Part shown: positions 22,574-34,495 of the stretch, piece after piece | Layout: each line of letters opens with the position of its first letter | How positions within the stretch are numbered: the stretch's first letter is position 1 | Assembly: GCA_900169235.1 (NCBI GenBank) | Contig: FWCC01000257.1 | Location: 1 to 64,000 of the forward strand | Direction: 5' to 3' | From: Zarea fungicola | Taxonomy: Eukaryota > Ascomycota > Sordariomycetes > Hypocreales > Cordycipitaceae | DNA length: 64,000 nucleotides | Notes under the pieces: generated by a model | Seen by the model: only the letters and a program-made list of their open reading frames with translations | Databases searched by the model: none | What the model was told of the DNA's origin: nothing | Program-made: the position numbers and the translations under genes

Positions 22574-24498
22574 CTAATATACACTTCCCTCTATGCTTCG
22601 ATCGGCCGCCTCTGCTGCCTCCATGTCCGCCATGGTCTCAGCATTATGCTCCTCATCTACTCCATTCCCCGCCACAGCCATCGCACTTAAACTCGTGGTG
22701 GTGCAAACACTCACACGTCTTGGTGGAACCAAGGAGTCCGGCTCCGAGTCGCTATGGACATGAGGCGGCGCATCGCCGAGCCTGTTGACAAACGTGCCGA
22801 TGCCCGGCGACAGCCCTGTGGTGCTGCTGCCGATACTACTCACGCTGAGCTGACGCGCGTGGTTATGGCTGTTGATGGTGCACTGGAGTAGGCGCGCCTC
22901 TACCGAGTTGAGGATACTGCCCCGGCGGCGACGCTGATGTAGTGGTGTTGGTCCGTTTGTGCCAGGAGTGGCCGCTTTTCTATGGCTGTTGCTGTGTGAT
23001 GTCGCCTCACTGTCATCATCGGCATCGTCATGCTCAAAGATTGGCTTGTCGCTGTCGCTGTCGACGACAGAAGCGTGCCCAGAGTAACTACCGCCAAAAT
23101 CACGACCTAGGTGGACAAACTGAGGCGACTTGGCCGTTGCCAGTAGGGGTAATACGACGGTATCATCATCGCCAATGTCTTGTGGGGGCGCCGCTACCTT
23201 GGATGTGCTCGTAACGTCGACCAGAGGTTGCTGCTTCTTTTCTTGTGACATCGGTCTCGTCTCACTGCCAGTGGATGCCGTCTTGTTGATACTGCTTCCG
23301 CTGCTTTGGCTGTTCTTGTTGTTGGTATGACTGTGATTATGGTTGTGGCTGTGTACATGCTCGTTGTCCTCGTCGTCCGAGCTAAGAGCAAGTCGGGCGG
23401 CACGATGTCTATGGTGTGCATTCGCCAATTTATGTGAAGACACTGCTGCCTGTTCAATATCTTTTTGGCGCAGTGACTCCAGGTCATGGCGTTTGGTGTA
23501 TTTGCTCGTGTGGTTGCAGCCGTCCGGGCATCCGCCCCAGCGGCGCGTCACCACGAATGTCTTGTTGCGTTGTAGCTTAGCCTCATTCTTGCTGCCATCC
23601 TTGCTCTCTTGTGCGCCGTCCTTGTTCTTTTCTTTTTCTTTTCCTTTGATCGCCGCGGCACGCTCGCGTTTTAACTCGGACCAGGTGCGCAGCTTGGTTT
23701 CAAGGTTGTATTTTCCATTATCCTGCTTGCGCATGATGAGGAACTCGCAGTGGTCAACGTTTCGCAGGTCCTCAAAGTACTCGACGGTAAAGTGGTACCA
23801 CTTCATGAGAAAGACGCGAGACATGAGACCGTGAGTAACTGGAGAATATGTCAATATGCATAAATACTAATTATTACAGAGGTGCGGCGCATAGCGTACC
23901 TAGGACGCAAACGCTGGCAAAGTCGTCTTCGCCAAACTGCCGCCACAAGCTCTCGTTGAAGCCACTGACGCGATCATACGCATCGGCGGCGCTCTCGCCG
24001 TTGGGAATGCGATAGAAGAAGTGACCGTAGTCGGCACGTTCCTGCCACATGCGCTCCATCTCGGCGCTGCAAGGTTGAAAGTTGCCAAAGTCCTGCTCGC
24101 GGAGGCGAGGCTCCTCGTACACCTTGATGTTGGACCGGCGAAACGGTGAGGGCTCCTCCTCGTCAGAGGTCAGAGTGGCGAGGATGCCCTCAGTCGTCTC
24201 GCGGGTGCGACGGTAGGGTGAGGTGAAAAATTGAATCTTGTCGTCCGGGCGTAGAAGCTTGCGTAGGCGGCGGCCAGCTTCGCGGGCCTGATTGACGCCA
24301 TCGGGAGTGAGCTTAACCCTGTGATCTGGGACGGTCTGGTGGATGTCTCTATTTTCTGTGAAGAGAAGAAAAGGTTAGTCGATCACGACATTATGAAGTA
24401 GCAGGTAGAATCCCATGGCCAACTCGGAGAATCATGTACGTACTGTTTCCCTCGGATTGGGCATGGCGGATTAGGATTATCAATCTCGGCTTGGCCAT
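22574..24498 (-). CDS. Histidine phosphatase related to yeast Det1
   Basis: Three exons (24498-24444, 24355-23900, 23838-22574) join in frame to 591 residues. The start MAKPRLIILIRHAQSEGN carries the RHG-type catalytic motif of branch-1 histidine phosphatases (phosphoglycerate-mutase-like), with the nucleophile His11. Further family landmarks are TSPYRRTRET, EPRLREQDFGNFQ, YGHFFYRIPNGES and the second catalytic His in VLVTHGL; the last is completed across the second intron. The set YGHFF..P.GESAAD.YDR is the signature of the Saccharomyces Det1 group, an acid phosphatase linked to non-vesicular sterol transport. Unlike the 334-residue yeast protein, this one has a C-terminal tail of about 330 residues, charged and rich in His/Ser/Asp, that looks disordered and may be regulatory. 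It shares a 1.6-kb upstream region with the divergent gene at 26072. Confidence 0.88.
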
Positions 24499-26071
24499 GT
24501 TGGGCAGCGAGCTGGCGGTAGCGGCGGACAGCTAGAGATCAAAGTTATGGTGAACGCTCTGCTTGAAAAGACCCAGAAGCTAGCTATTTGTTCAAATGAT
24601 GAGAGGGATGTTGATATGATGGGCTAGATTTAAATGTATGTAGAACAACAAACGTCGCATTGGTGATGTCGTGCGGTGGCGTTGCTGACAAAACCAGGGC
24701 AATTAACAGGTAGGTTGAGATGTCACAGAAAGAAATGGACAGGCTTGAGACGGTTGCGCCCGCCATTATGGGGGTAATTTTGTAGGTACCTACCGACTAA
24801 CTAACGTAGGTACTAACTACCTACCTGTAGGTACCTGGTATCGCTGCTACCTAGCTTGTTAGTTGGGGAGCGCACCAACAATTCCGACAGCCGGGAATGC
24901 CAACCCGCTAAATCGCCGCTAGCTACCTCTAAGGTAGTGTAGGCTTCATTCAGCAAAGCTACAGGGGACAGTGTGCGGCTTGATCTATACCTCGGTATCT
25001 GGGGAGGGAATGATGTAGCTACGGCCGACTCATCTGCAAATCCGGTACAAAGACGGTTGTGCTGACCCGTTAATAATCTTGGTTATCCCGTCATCTCATC
25101 TATTCTATTGCCATGGCAATCCCTGGTTGAATAATTGCACTGAGGGGCATCCACATGTCCCTGGCACGCACCTTGACCAATTCATGGAGCGAAGACTGAC
25201 ACAGAAACGCATGGTACCGGGTGACATTGTGGCATTTGAAAATTGCATGTTGCTTCTCCACTTCGTGCTACTGCTTCACTCTCCTCACTATCCGTACCTT
25301 GAGCCAAGACAGGATACTGCCACAGTCAAGTCGGAGCGTTGCAACAGTCACTAGCCACACTGCGCAGCCTAGCAAGACAAGATCGCAATTCCGCTTACTT
25401 AGAGGCATTTGACATAAAATTTGAATAATTTTACTTTTGCCATTGGCCATAGAGTTGAGATTCAACCGCCGTATACTTTCATAGTGCCTTGACAACTTGC
25501 ACCAGGGATAGGCGCCTTGGAAGGCCGCATACGTCCAGTTGATAAAAGTTGGACAGAAACTTCAAACAGTAGCAATGAACATTGTTTATTCTATTTTGTA
25601 AATTATTTAGGTGAATATTCATCATGATATCCGCCAGCTTTTATATTCTATGACAACGCACTGGACTGCTTACGTAACGACCTTTAGCTTTCTGCACGCC
25701 ATTTCCAGGCACAGCTGCAGCCAATTTATTTTTAGCGTGTGCCGCTGACACAATAACTACCAGCTTCAGGTCGGCAACGGTACAAACCGCACCCTTGTTA
25801 CATCCTTCAGTCGTCGTCGCTTTCCAAATATACTCAAGCACCTCGTCTTCAGCGCCGAAGTGGCGCTGCGAAGAATCAAATAGATAAGGTACTCCTAACA
25901 GCCAGCAGACTCTAATCTACTGCGCAGCGCATTACCACACTTTTGCGCAAAGCCTCGCATTCTATTTTACCGGAATCGCAAACTCTTTCGCCTCCCCCCA
26001 TCAACCCAACCTGCCACACAGCACATCCTCGCACGACACGGACATCACAGAAACCACAATCTTCCAAAACA
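24499..26071. promoter_or_regulatory. Divergent promoter region
   Basis: This 1.6-kb space separates the divergent Det1-like gene and the PRKRIP1-like gene. Near the Det1-like side it carries a cluster of GTAGGTAC-type palindromes (24782-24836, listed separately). The plus-strand leader before 26072 is rich in C and A with few G, as in many fungal 5' leaders. Open frames inside are short and unrecognised. Confidence 0.45.
24782..24836. repeat. GTAGGTAC palindrome cluster
   Basis: A perfect 12-bp palindrome GTAGGTACCTAC lies at 24782-24793. GTAGGTACT, ACTACCTACC and GTAGGTACCT follow within 45 bases. A similar cluster occurs at 41158-41214. I have the impression that such TAGGTACCTA elements recur in intergenic DNA of Sordariomycetes; their role is unknown. 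Confidence 0.6.
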
Positions 26072-26722
26072 ATGTCTGCCAACATTCCCGAATCAATCCC
26101 CACATCCGCCGATCCTCGCTCCCGCCGTCCCACCAAGCGCACCCGCGCCGCCAACCTGACGCCCACCTCGGCCCAAGCCGCCTCCCTCGACGCCCTCTTT
26201 GCCAACCCCGGCCGCGAGATCCGCGATGCCGCCTTCTCGTCATCGTCCTCTGGCCGTCCCACAAACTCTGGCAGCCGCCCACCCGAAATCGTCACCAACG
26301 TCCAGGGATCGTCTGCCGGTGCGGGATCTGGCGAGTTTCACGTGTACAAGGCGGCACGGAGGCGCGAGTACGAGCGCCTGCGGGAAATGGATGCCGAGGT
26401 GCATCGGGAAAAGGAGAATGCTGAATTTGAAAGGGAAAAGGATGGCCGGGACAGGAAAGATGACGAAAAGACAAGAAAGAATAGGGAGAGAAGGGAAAAG
26501 ATGAAGGCGAGGAAGGCGAAAAAGGGAAAGGGTGGTAATGGTAATGGTGGTGCTGGCGGTAGTGATGATGCGGCTGCCAACAGGCAAGGAATCAAGCCTG
26601 CGCGGCGTCCATCTGTGGATCGAGGGAGAGACGGCAATGGCAGTGATGATGATGGTGCAAATGGGAATGCCAGTGTCGCCACATCACAGCCTCAAGGCCT
26701 TGTTATACACGACGACGAATAA
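26072..26722 (+). CDS. PRKRIP1-like spliceosomal protein
   Basis: The ATG at 26072 gives 216 residues in one exon; an upstream TTG in frame is not a credible start. The central segment, GSSAGAGSGEFHVYKAARRREYERL, is cut here into its key parts: a glycine-rich turn (SSAGAGSGEFHVY, around residue 87) followed by a basic helix beginning RRREYERL. These are the hallmark of PRKR-interacting protein 1 (the DUF1168 family), a component seen in the catalytic spliceosome, where it runs as a long helix near the U2 snRNP and exon junction. A long charged coiled helix rich in Lys/Arg/Glu follows (about 105-160), then a Gly/Asp-rich tail. The N-terminal PTKRTRAANLTP block is also typical. Expected location is the nucleus. 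Confidence 0.85.
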   Translation: MSANIPESIPTSADPRSRRPTKRTRAANLTPTSAQAASLDALFANPGREIRDAAFSSSSSGRPTNSGSRPPEIVTNVQGSSAGAGSGEFHVYKAARRREYERLREMDAEVHREKENAEFEREKDGRDRKDDEKTRKNRERREKMKARKAKKGKGGNGNGGAGGSDDAAANRQGIKPARRPSVDRGRDGNGSDDDGANGNASVATSQPQGLVIHDDE

Positions 26723-27019
26723 AAGCTAATAAACTAGATGCGTCGTTCAAAGGAGATAGATAGATTTTATATACAGTGATACCCATTACAGCTCAACCCC
26801 AACCAGTCACCACTTGCATATATGCAACATCTGTCCTTGTCTATGTCTTTGTTTGATATGTCTCTGCCAACATGGCCCTGCCCTGTGTCGTACAGTATCC
26901 GGGTATCTCACCCAACTTGTGTCTCCATACCCTTCCTCGTTTATTTTTGTCGAGAATGCCTTTCGTATATTTTTGTCGTTGCCTTTTTTTTTCCTTTTTT
27001 CTTTTGTCTAATTAATTCC
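26723..27019. other. Convergent 3' ends of the PRKRIP1-like and CCT3 genes
   Basis: A 297-base space between two convergent genes. The plus strand is T-rich toward 27000 and holds nothing coding; both polyadenylation sites should lie here. Confidence 0.5.
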
Positions 27020-29084
27020 TTACTCGTCAGCACCGCCACCACCAACACCGGGAGCACCACCTTGCAGTTTCCTGGCGCTGCAAATGTCGTCGACTCTCAA
27101 TAGCAAGCAGGCAGACTGGTTCAAGTTAGTACATTATTTGTCAGGCTTCCGAGATTCAACCTAGCCTTACCTCAACAGCAGTCTTGATGCTCTGCAGCTT
27201 AATAGCCTGGGGCTCCCACACACCATACTCCTTCATGTCGACTATGGTACCAGTGTCGCCATTGACACCCCACGAGCTCTTTCCCTCGGCTTGCTTGGCA
27301 CGGAGATCCGTGAGCACACGGACGGGGCTCTTGCCAGCATTCTGGACAAGGGTTCTGGGGATAACTTCAAGCGCATCGGCAACAGCCTTGTAAGGCCACT
27401 GCTGAACACCCTCAATGGCCTTGGCGCGCTGATGCAGGCGAACAGACACAGCCATCTCGGTAGCACCACCGCCGGGCGACAGACGGGGGTGAAACAAGAC
27501 GTTGCGGGCAACACCCATGGCGTCCTGCAGGTTACGCTCAATTTCGTTAAGCACGTCCTTGGATGGACCGCGAAGGAGGACAGTGCAGGCCTTGGGGTCC
27601 TTGCATTTGGTAAGGAAGGTGAAGTACTCGTCGCCAATCTTCTCAATCTCGAAGAGGCCGCACTTGGTGCCGACATCAGAATCGACAAGGTCCTCAACTC
27701 GGTTAACAATGGTGGCACCAGTAGCGCGGGCTATTCTGTTGTTGTCAGTTTTGCGGACTCTGCGGAGAGCTGTGATGTTGGCCTTCATGAAGTAGTGCTG
27801 AGCGAGGTCTGCATCTCTTTGTTAGCTTGCTTCAGTGCGGAGAATTGCAATATGCTCACCGGAAACACCCTTTTCAGTGATGACAAGGTCGGGCTTAACG
27901 GCGATAATAGCGTCGCAGATAGACTTGATCTGTTCCTCCTCAATCTGTAGAATGCGGTTCCAGTCATCCTCCTTGGTGATTTCAATGTTAGTTTGGGACT
28001 CGCCCTTCTTGTACTCAAGGGGACAATCCAAGAGGACAATTCGAGGGTTCTCGATGCGCCTGCGCATCTTGGGATGTGTGATATCTTTGTTGAGCATCAG
28101 ACCGTCAAGAACCTGGCTGTCCTCAATCTCGCCCCCAGGCACCTTCTCGATACGGGCATAACGCTTCACGTCAACCTCGGTGTTTCCATTGCCGGCCTCC
28201 CAGGTGACAGTGCGAACGGCCTTGAGCGCAAGGGAGCACATGAGGTCCATCCAACGGCTAACAAACTTGGTGCCGATGGAGGAAGAGATGAGTTTTGTCA
28301 TGGCCGCGTCGTCGTTGACATCGATCGGGGTCGAAACTTCGTCAATGATTTCGAGGGCATCCTGCAGGGCGCGCTTGAAGGCAGAGATGATGACTACGGG
28401 GTGGATATTGCGCTCAAGCTGGGGGAGGGCCTGGGCAAGGATTTCACCAGCTAGAGGCGGTCAGTCAACGAGTTCTGGGGGTGCAATGCGCCTTAACATG
28501 CGTGAAATCGGGTGCATACCAAGAATAATGACAGTGGTTGTTCCGTCGCCGACCTCCTCGTCCTGTGTACGGCTAAGCTCAATCATGCTCTTAGCGGCTG
28601 GATGTGAAACTTCAATTTCGCGGAGAATAGCGTGGCCATCGTTTGTGAGGACAATGCCGCCCATGGGGTCGAGCAGCATCTTGAGCATGGCCTTTGGGCC
28701 AAGACATGATCGAATAATGTCAGCAACCCTGTGTAGGCAGAAAGGTTCCTGGTCAGTGACTGTATTTGGGCAACAAGGGAAGAAAGCGATGTGGTCTATC
28801 ATTTTGTTGAGGTCGGCTTGACGTACGTCTTCGCGGCTGCAATGTTGGAGAGCTGTGCTCTCCTTCCAATCTGCCTATCACCACCGGCATTGGTGTCTGC
28901 GGTGCAGAGTGTGTTAGCATGAATTGCATGTGTACCATTATTTTTCCAACAAGATATCGACGCCAGCGAGAGGTCGCGAGCGCAGAAAAGGAAGCAGAAG
29001 AGATTCGGTCAAGGCGGGGGGTTTAGCCTCGTGCAGGATTATTTTTGGTGGGAACTTACTCATAACCACAACAGGAGCTTGCAT
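27020..29084 (-). CDS. cct3: T-complex protein 1 subunit gamma (CCT3)
   Basis: Six exons (29084-29060, 28896-28827, 28728-28520, 28450-27860, 27808-27171, 27115-27020) join to 542 residues, the normal length for this subunit. All five introns have GT..AG ends and every junction keeps the frame. The start is MQAPVVVMN, followed by [15 protein letters not shown], the [16 protein letters not shown] phosphate-binding loop, [11 protein letters not shown] (ATPase motif), a conserved apical domain, and the C-terminal [12 protein letters not shown] ending in a glycine-rich GGGGADE tail. CCT3 is one of eight subunits of the double-ring cytosolic chaperonin that folds actin, tubulin and WD-repeat proteins. 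The first coding exon holds only eight codons plus one base. The match throughout makes the subunit assignment secure. Confidence 0.96.
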
Positions 29085-31028
29085 GTTGGGCGAAATCTGC
29101 GCGTCTTTTTAGCGAGAAGAGTGATGGGAAACAAGAGACGTCAGAAGCCAACACACTCGATGAGGATAGAGGCAAAAGATGAAGAAAGGGAGGGAGATAG
29201 CTGTTGATGGGTCGTGGAGGGGTGGTTTTGCAGGAGAAGCCGGATTAAAAGTTGGGGTGGGCCGTGATCACGCTGGTGGAAGTACCAGGCAGGCAACGTC
29301 TCTATGTGTGACTAGGCGCGGCGAGCTAGACAGGTACCTTTGCTCCGCCGACAGGCTACAATTTTGGAGATCCAGCAGCTTCTATTATTCTACGGCATAC
29401 TGGTACTTCGCTCAGGGCTGTTGGGGCACTTTCGAGCCCTGCCATTGGCTCCCTGGCCGTTTGTCCCGCCCACACAATGCCGTAAAATTGGAGTCTCCTC
29501 AATCCAGCCAGTGTCGGCCCAAAGTACCCTAGCTTGCTTTAGCTAGGTAGGCGGTGCAGGTACTAGCTCTCGCACGCCACCACAATATCATACAGCCTTT
29601 TGATCAACAGACTGCACGATGGGTAGGGTTTTTTTTTGGGGGGGGGGGAAGAACTTCAAACTTCTATCTTTAACTCAATCACAACCCTCTCCAAGCTCTC
29701 GATGCTTTCTAAAGAATTTCTGCTCATTTTTAATTCATTTCAGCGCTTTTCATCTTGGATCTGGCCGTGACTTATCCCCTTTTTTTCTAAAATTATACCA
29801 CTTCGCGCACCCCGGATCGCTTCGAGGATTACCTCAGCGCCTAACCCGGTTGCAGTAACCAGCTTGCCGCCTGAGATGCCCGATTAGGCATCCTGCTCAG
29901 CAGCATCTGAAGACCTGCGTACAGCTCCCCAGTGATATGCTACGCTATTAATACAAGCTCCGCTATAAGCTCACGTCTATTCGTCGCAGATTTGATGTCT
30001 CGCGTATCACATGGCCATGGATACGGCACTTTCCTAGGCTTCTTTCCAGTTGCGGCCATTGTGTCTTGCTTGCGAACACGCGGGACAGTTGTGAGCCGAG
30101 GTTAGTATCCTCTCTGCCTCTGTATTACCATCTTGATGTCGTCATGCAGTTGTCAGTCGCCCAATCCTACATTTCTAAAGCCTTGACGCAACTTGGACAG
30201 TGCATGATGCCCAGTGTGTCTGAGTAAAGAGGAACTTCTAAAATAATCAGTTTCTAGGCGGAGCTTTTAGGCCCGTTCGTAGTTGTTCTAGTCTATGAGA
30301 TGCTCATACTGTATCGCTGTCCGTTTGATGTCACACTCCTCGTATGTCATTATGGAGTGAGGCCGTTGGCTATCATTCAGATAAATATTTTCTCTTCAGT
30401 GAAAATTCACATATTCGCATTGGCTTTAGTCGCTAAGCGGCCATCTTTTATCAAATTATGTCTTGCCATCATCGTGGGCATGGTTGGAACAAGAAATTTG
30501 AGTTTTGTTAGTTTAACCGCGTCTGCACGTACAAATAAATACTTATATTTTAACCGGCGCACAATATTCTAATTACGTACGTAAAGCGTGGTGCTGCTTC
30601 GCCTGCGGCTTGCTAGCAAAGTCTTGCCAGTTCCAGTCACTCGTCCATCATACGACACACATCCAATCCAGAGCCAAGCCCCTCTCATAATATCATCGCC
30701 GCCGTGTTTTCTTTTTCTTCTTGCCCATGTTCCGCGGTAATTGAACGCTGCTGTATCCAATTTCTATCTGTTGAATCCTGCTGGTGCAATTAAAGGAAAT
30801 CGGACTTATTGCCAAAGTGACGACGCAGTTCTGTTAGGGTGCCTCAGCACACATCGGATCTTACGAGGCCGGATGTGGTGTACAACTGAGGCATTGGGGA
30901 GAGTTTCATACGGCAGCTTATCAAAACCAGAGAGATTCAGCGCAACCTGCAGCCTCTAGCTGCTTTTTCGCCTATTTAATTGTTTCAGCAAAAATAAGAT
31001 GATCTCGGCATGGGATTACCCGGAGAAC
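29085..31028. other. Gene-poor interval upstream of CCT3
   Basis: The 500 bases next to 29084 are the likely CCT3 promoter. A T9-G11 homopolymer junction lies at 29629-29648. The remainder up to 31028 has only short frames with no recognisable product; the minus-strand gene at 31029 ends just to the right, so this also contains its 3' untranslated region. Confidence 0.45.
29629..29648. repeat. T9/G11 homopolymer junction
   Basis: Nine T are followed directly by eleven G on the plus strand. Such runs are prone to slippage and also to sequencing error, so the exact lengths are uncertain. Confidence 0.7.
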
Positions 31029-31553
31029 TCACACGCTGTTCATCCGTATCTCAAATCTTCTCTCCTCCCTCTCCTCATCATCGAGCATCTCCATTTCCAT
31101 ATCATGTATATCGCTCAGTTTTCTCTTTCTGCTGGGTGATGGTTTGCGGTTGCGGAGAGTACCAGTAATGTGTGGGGGAATGGCCGATGGCGGAGGTGGA
31201 AAGAGCTTGTCGAACAATGCCGGGTTTTGCTGAAGCTTTCGCATGCTCATTGATACACCCAAGAGCAATTTCTCTCTGATATTCATCTCGCTCAGAGTTC
31301 TGCCTTGCCGATTCTGCTGTTGGGTGTAACGGGGCGCTGGTCCGGAGGCTGAGAGGTCAAGCTGCCCCGGCCGCTTCTTAACCTTGTTGAGGAGAGGGTT
31401 CGGCAACAACAAGTGTGTTGTTTCGGTAATATGTTCACATCCTAACGATAAACTATGGCTGATAATAGCCATTTGCTTGTTTTCGCCTGTAGATTCGTGG
31501 CCGCTGAGGGTGCGACTCTCTACAGAGTCGACCCAAGATTCAGCCTCCGCCAT
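31029..31553 (-). CDS. Unrecognised nuclear-looking protein
   Basis: The ATG at 31553 gives 174 residues in one exon; a longer frame begins only with TTG at 31589. The N-terminal half is polar and Ser-rich. The middle segment, MNIREKLLLGVSMSMRKLQ followed by NPALFDKLFPPPPSAIPP, looks structured and conserved, an amphipathic helix then a proline-rich stretch. It is followed by a basic PSPSRKRKLSDI block, a good nuclear localisation signal, and a strongly acidic/Met-rich end (MEMEMLDDEEREERR). The codon pattern and this ordered architecture argue for a real gene, although no family is recognised. An extra 3' exon cannot be excluded, since GTGTGAG at the stop could act as a donor. Confidence 0.55.
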   Translation of the reverse strand: MAEAESWVDSVESRTLSGHESTGENKQMAIISHSLSLGCEHITETTHLLLPNPLLNKVKKRPGQLDLSASGPAPRYTQQQNRQGRTLSEMNIREKLLLGVSMSMRKLQQNPALFDKLFPPPPSAIPPHITGTLRNRKPSPSRKRKLSDIHDMEMEMLDDEEREERRFEIRMNSV

Positions 31554-34470
31554 GGCACTAGATTGCAGTGCGTCGCTTGATATGTCCAAGTACTGTTAAT
31601 TTTAAATGAATCTGTTTCGAGAGCGGTAAATTCATGCGTGAGAATGAAGATTAAAGCTGCCATCCCTCAAATTTTAAATTTCGCTTCTGTGAGCGTGGAT
31701 ATGCCCCCGGCATCCGAAACCACCTGCCAGCTGGCACGCAAACGGCCCGAGCCTCTTTGTATCCATATTTGCCCCGATTGGCAGAATTGTGAGGAAATTG
31801 TGAGAAGAGGAAGCTCTGCGGTTCTTTTATCAGACCCTTGCGTTAAAGGCAGTCTCACATCGCCGGGGCCGAAATGGAGGCAACATGCAGGCATTCGCTT
31901 CGTATGTATGAGTGTCTGTCACAATTCAGGGGCTTGATTTGGGTCTTATTCTGGTGAGGTATAGCTTTCCGCTCTTGTCACGTTAGAGAGCAGTGTCTTG
32001 TTTACTTGCATCGGTTATTGTTGGTTCTGGAAGAGATCAGAAACATATTTCAGCCTATTGTGAGGAGTCGTTGCATCTTCCTGATCATGTTATCTGGATC
32101 ACAAGCTGTCAATAACATACCCACCAGAGCAATTGAGTAAACAATTTGGGATTTTACATAATTTCCCAGTGCATTTTGCTACATTCTAAAACCACAACGA
32201 GATATACGGAAACAGTATTAACCTTGGTTGCCAAATGATCCTAGAAAACAAGGAGCTACCCTATATACGACTCTCCCGAATGCCGTCTCCGATCTGGCAA
32301 AAGTAGCCTATTTTACAGTCCTAATAGCTTTTCCAGGTATCAGAAAAGTTGCTAGCTAGTTTTCGAAACAAGCGCTGTAGGTCGAAAAAAAAAAGGTTCA
32401 AGAGCCCGCAGTGTGTGGGCGGAGGCCTGTTCATCCGTGTACAACATCTCAAATTCTGTCTCAGTCGATATCAGGAGATCCAGTAAAAGATTGCGTAGCG
32501 AAAGTGATAAGAACGCTTTTACAGCGCCACTTGTTTTGACGAACTTCGTTTCCAGGGTCTAAGAAAGCCCGTACTTGTGGCCGGAAAAAACAGGGCCGAG
32601 CTTTCCTTTCCCTTCTGCCGTGACTGAGATAGTGCTGGAACGCAAACTTGTGGAGGTCTTGTCTCATCCGCCAAACTGACTCGGCAGTTGTCGTGAACAA
32701 GCACTGTGTAGCCGAGGCCAACAAATCAGAACTGAGGAATTGCCTCAAAGATTCTCATTGACGGATTGTTTTCGGGTAGCTTTTGTTTTGGCGGCCCAAT
32801 ACCTTGCCATGTCCCATGGAAGTGGAAAGGAGGCCATTGGGCGTCAACACAGCTTGCTGGGCATCGTGACGGGACTTCCTGATTACTAGCTAGCTACGGC
32901 CAATGGAATAACAGCCGGCCAAAAACCGAGAGAACGAAAAGAAATAACAGGGTATTCAGGAGGCAGATATCCAATTGGCTATCTATTTGACCAGTTAAAC
33001 AGGTCAAACAGATCCTTCGCTTTGCCTAAGGATTTCCCACCTTGAGAGAGAGGCTACATGGCACGCACGCCTCCCTCCGCATACCCAGTAGTTGACCATT
33101 ACAAAACAAAAAAAGAGAGGGCCATGCGACGACTGGCGCTAAGAACAGCGTGGTGTTTCTCGTAAACTGTTTCGGCTAGAAAAAAGTCGTGGATCGTGCA
33201 TTTTTTTTAAGGCGCCTCTCTTCCTTTTTGGCACTGCCTCGAGATAGCCTCAAGCACAGAAGGCGTTTCACTTGGTATGCTTGGAACTAGAAAGTATGTA
33301 CCACCAGCCACGCCAATTGGCGAACTGCAACTCCATTGGTCAAAAAGAACATGGGAAAAGGTTCATGTAACTATAATTGGCAGGAATTGAATTGATATGG
33401 AGATGATTCGCTGTCTCGAGGTATTCCATAGAATACGGATCCAAGATGGGCAACACCACAGACATACAATTTTTATGAAAGTTGCACAAATCAACTTTCA
33501 GCACATCTCCGCTTATACTGCGGTAACTAGAAGGCTCGATAGCTGGAAAACGTAGTGGCTGGTGAATACACACACCCCTCCACCACCCGACATGACCTTT
33601 CCCCGTGTTAAAGACATAACTTTTACTCTTCAAAGATGGTCGACGTTGTTCACGGTTTGCACGCACGGGCCTGTCTGATTGAAAACTCCTGGAAGAGCTC
33701 CATAAAATAATGTAAATACAGTTCCCCGGACACCGCTCTTGTGCCAATTGGCGGTGTTTGTCAAAACTTTCCCCTATTAACCTAGTTCAATGGAGTCTAT
33801 GTTGGATGCGTGGAACGTTCTCCCCAGCAAAAGCTCGGTGAAGTAGCCCATGCCTCTATGCCATGGGCAGTCTGCGACTAGGCCTGCGAGTCGGGGCTTC
33901 CCGGATCGCCCGCGATTGGCCCGTTTTCTTCTTTCCAGCATCCTTCCCTTTCCAAGAGGCGTCGTGAAATAGAGCCCGGTGATACCAGAACAAAAGAAGT
34001 GGGCTGATTTAGAAAGGTCAAGGCCGAAAATTAAATCAATATGCAAGTATATAAATATATAAACATCATGCTAGAGAGACTCCATCGTGAAATCGGACCA
34101 AGGGATGAGCCCAAAGAAAGAAGCCCTTCCCAGAAGCTCTCGAAGCTCCTGTGGGTCCTGGAAAATTACGTTTGTGATAACTAGCTGTCCAGCGTCTTTG
34201 CTTCAGGCAGTAAGAGACAAGAGCTGGAGTGAACATGACGGCGGCTTGCGCCAATCCAGATTTGTTATTGGCTTCTTTTTGTTTGAAATAAATCTTTATT
34301 TAGTCAGTATTCCTTTCGGTTCCATAATATCATCCAGATTCAAGGTTGCACACGGTCCTTATGCGTAAGGTAAGTATGCAGACAGGAGAATACATGCTTA
34401 AGTAAGAATGTACGGACACTGACTGTGTGGCGTTTTTATGAGCCAGTCATCGTTCAAACGCCGCGAAAAA

Positions 34471-34495
34471 ATCTCATCTCATCTCATCTCATCTC
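34471..34495. repeat. (ATCTC)5 microsatellite
   Basis: Five perfect tandem copies of the pentamer ATCTC lie in the gene-poor interval, with no associated gene. Confidence 0.9.
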
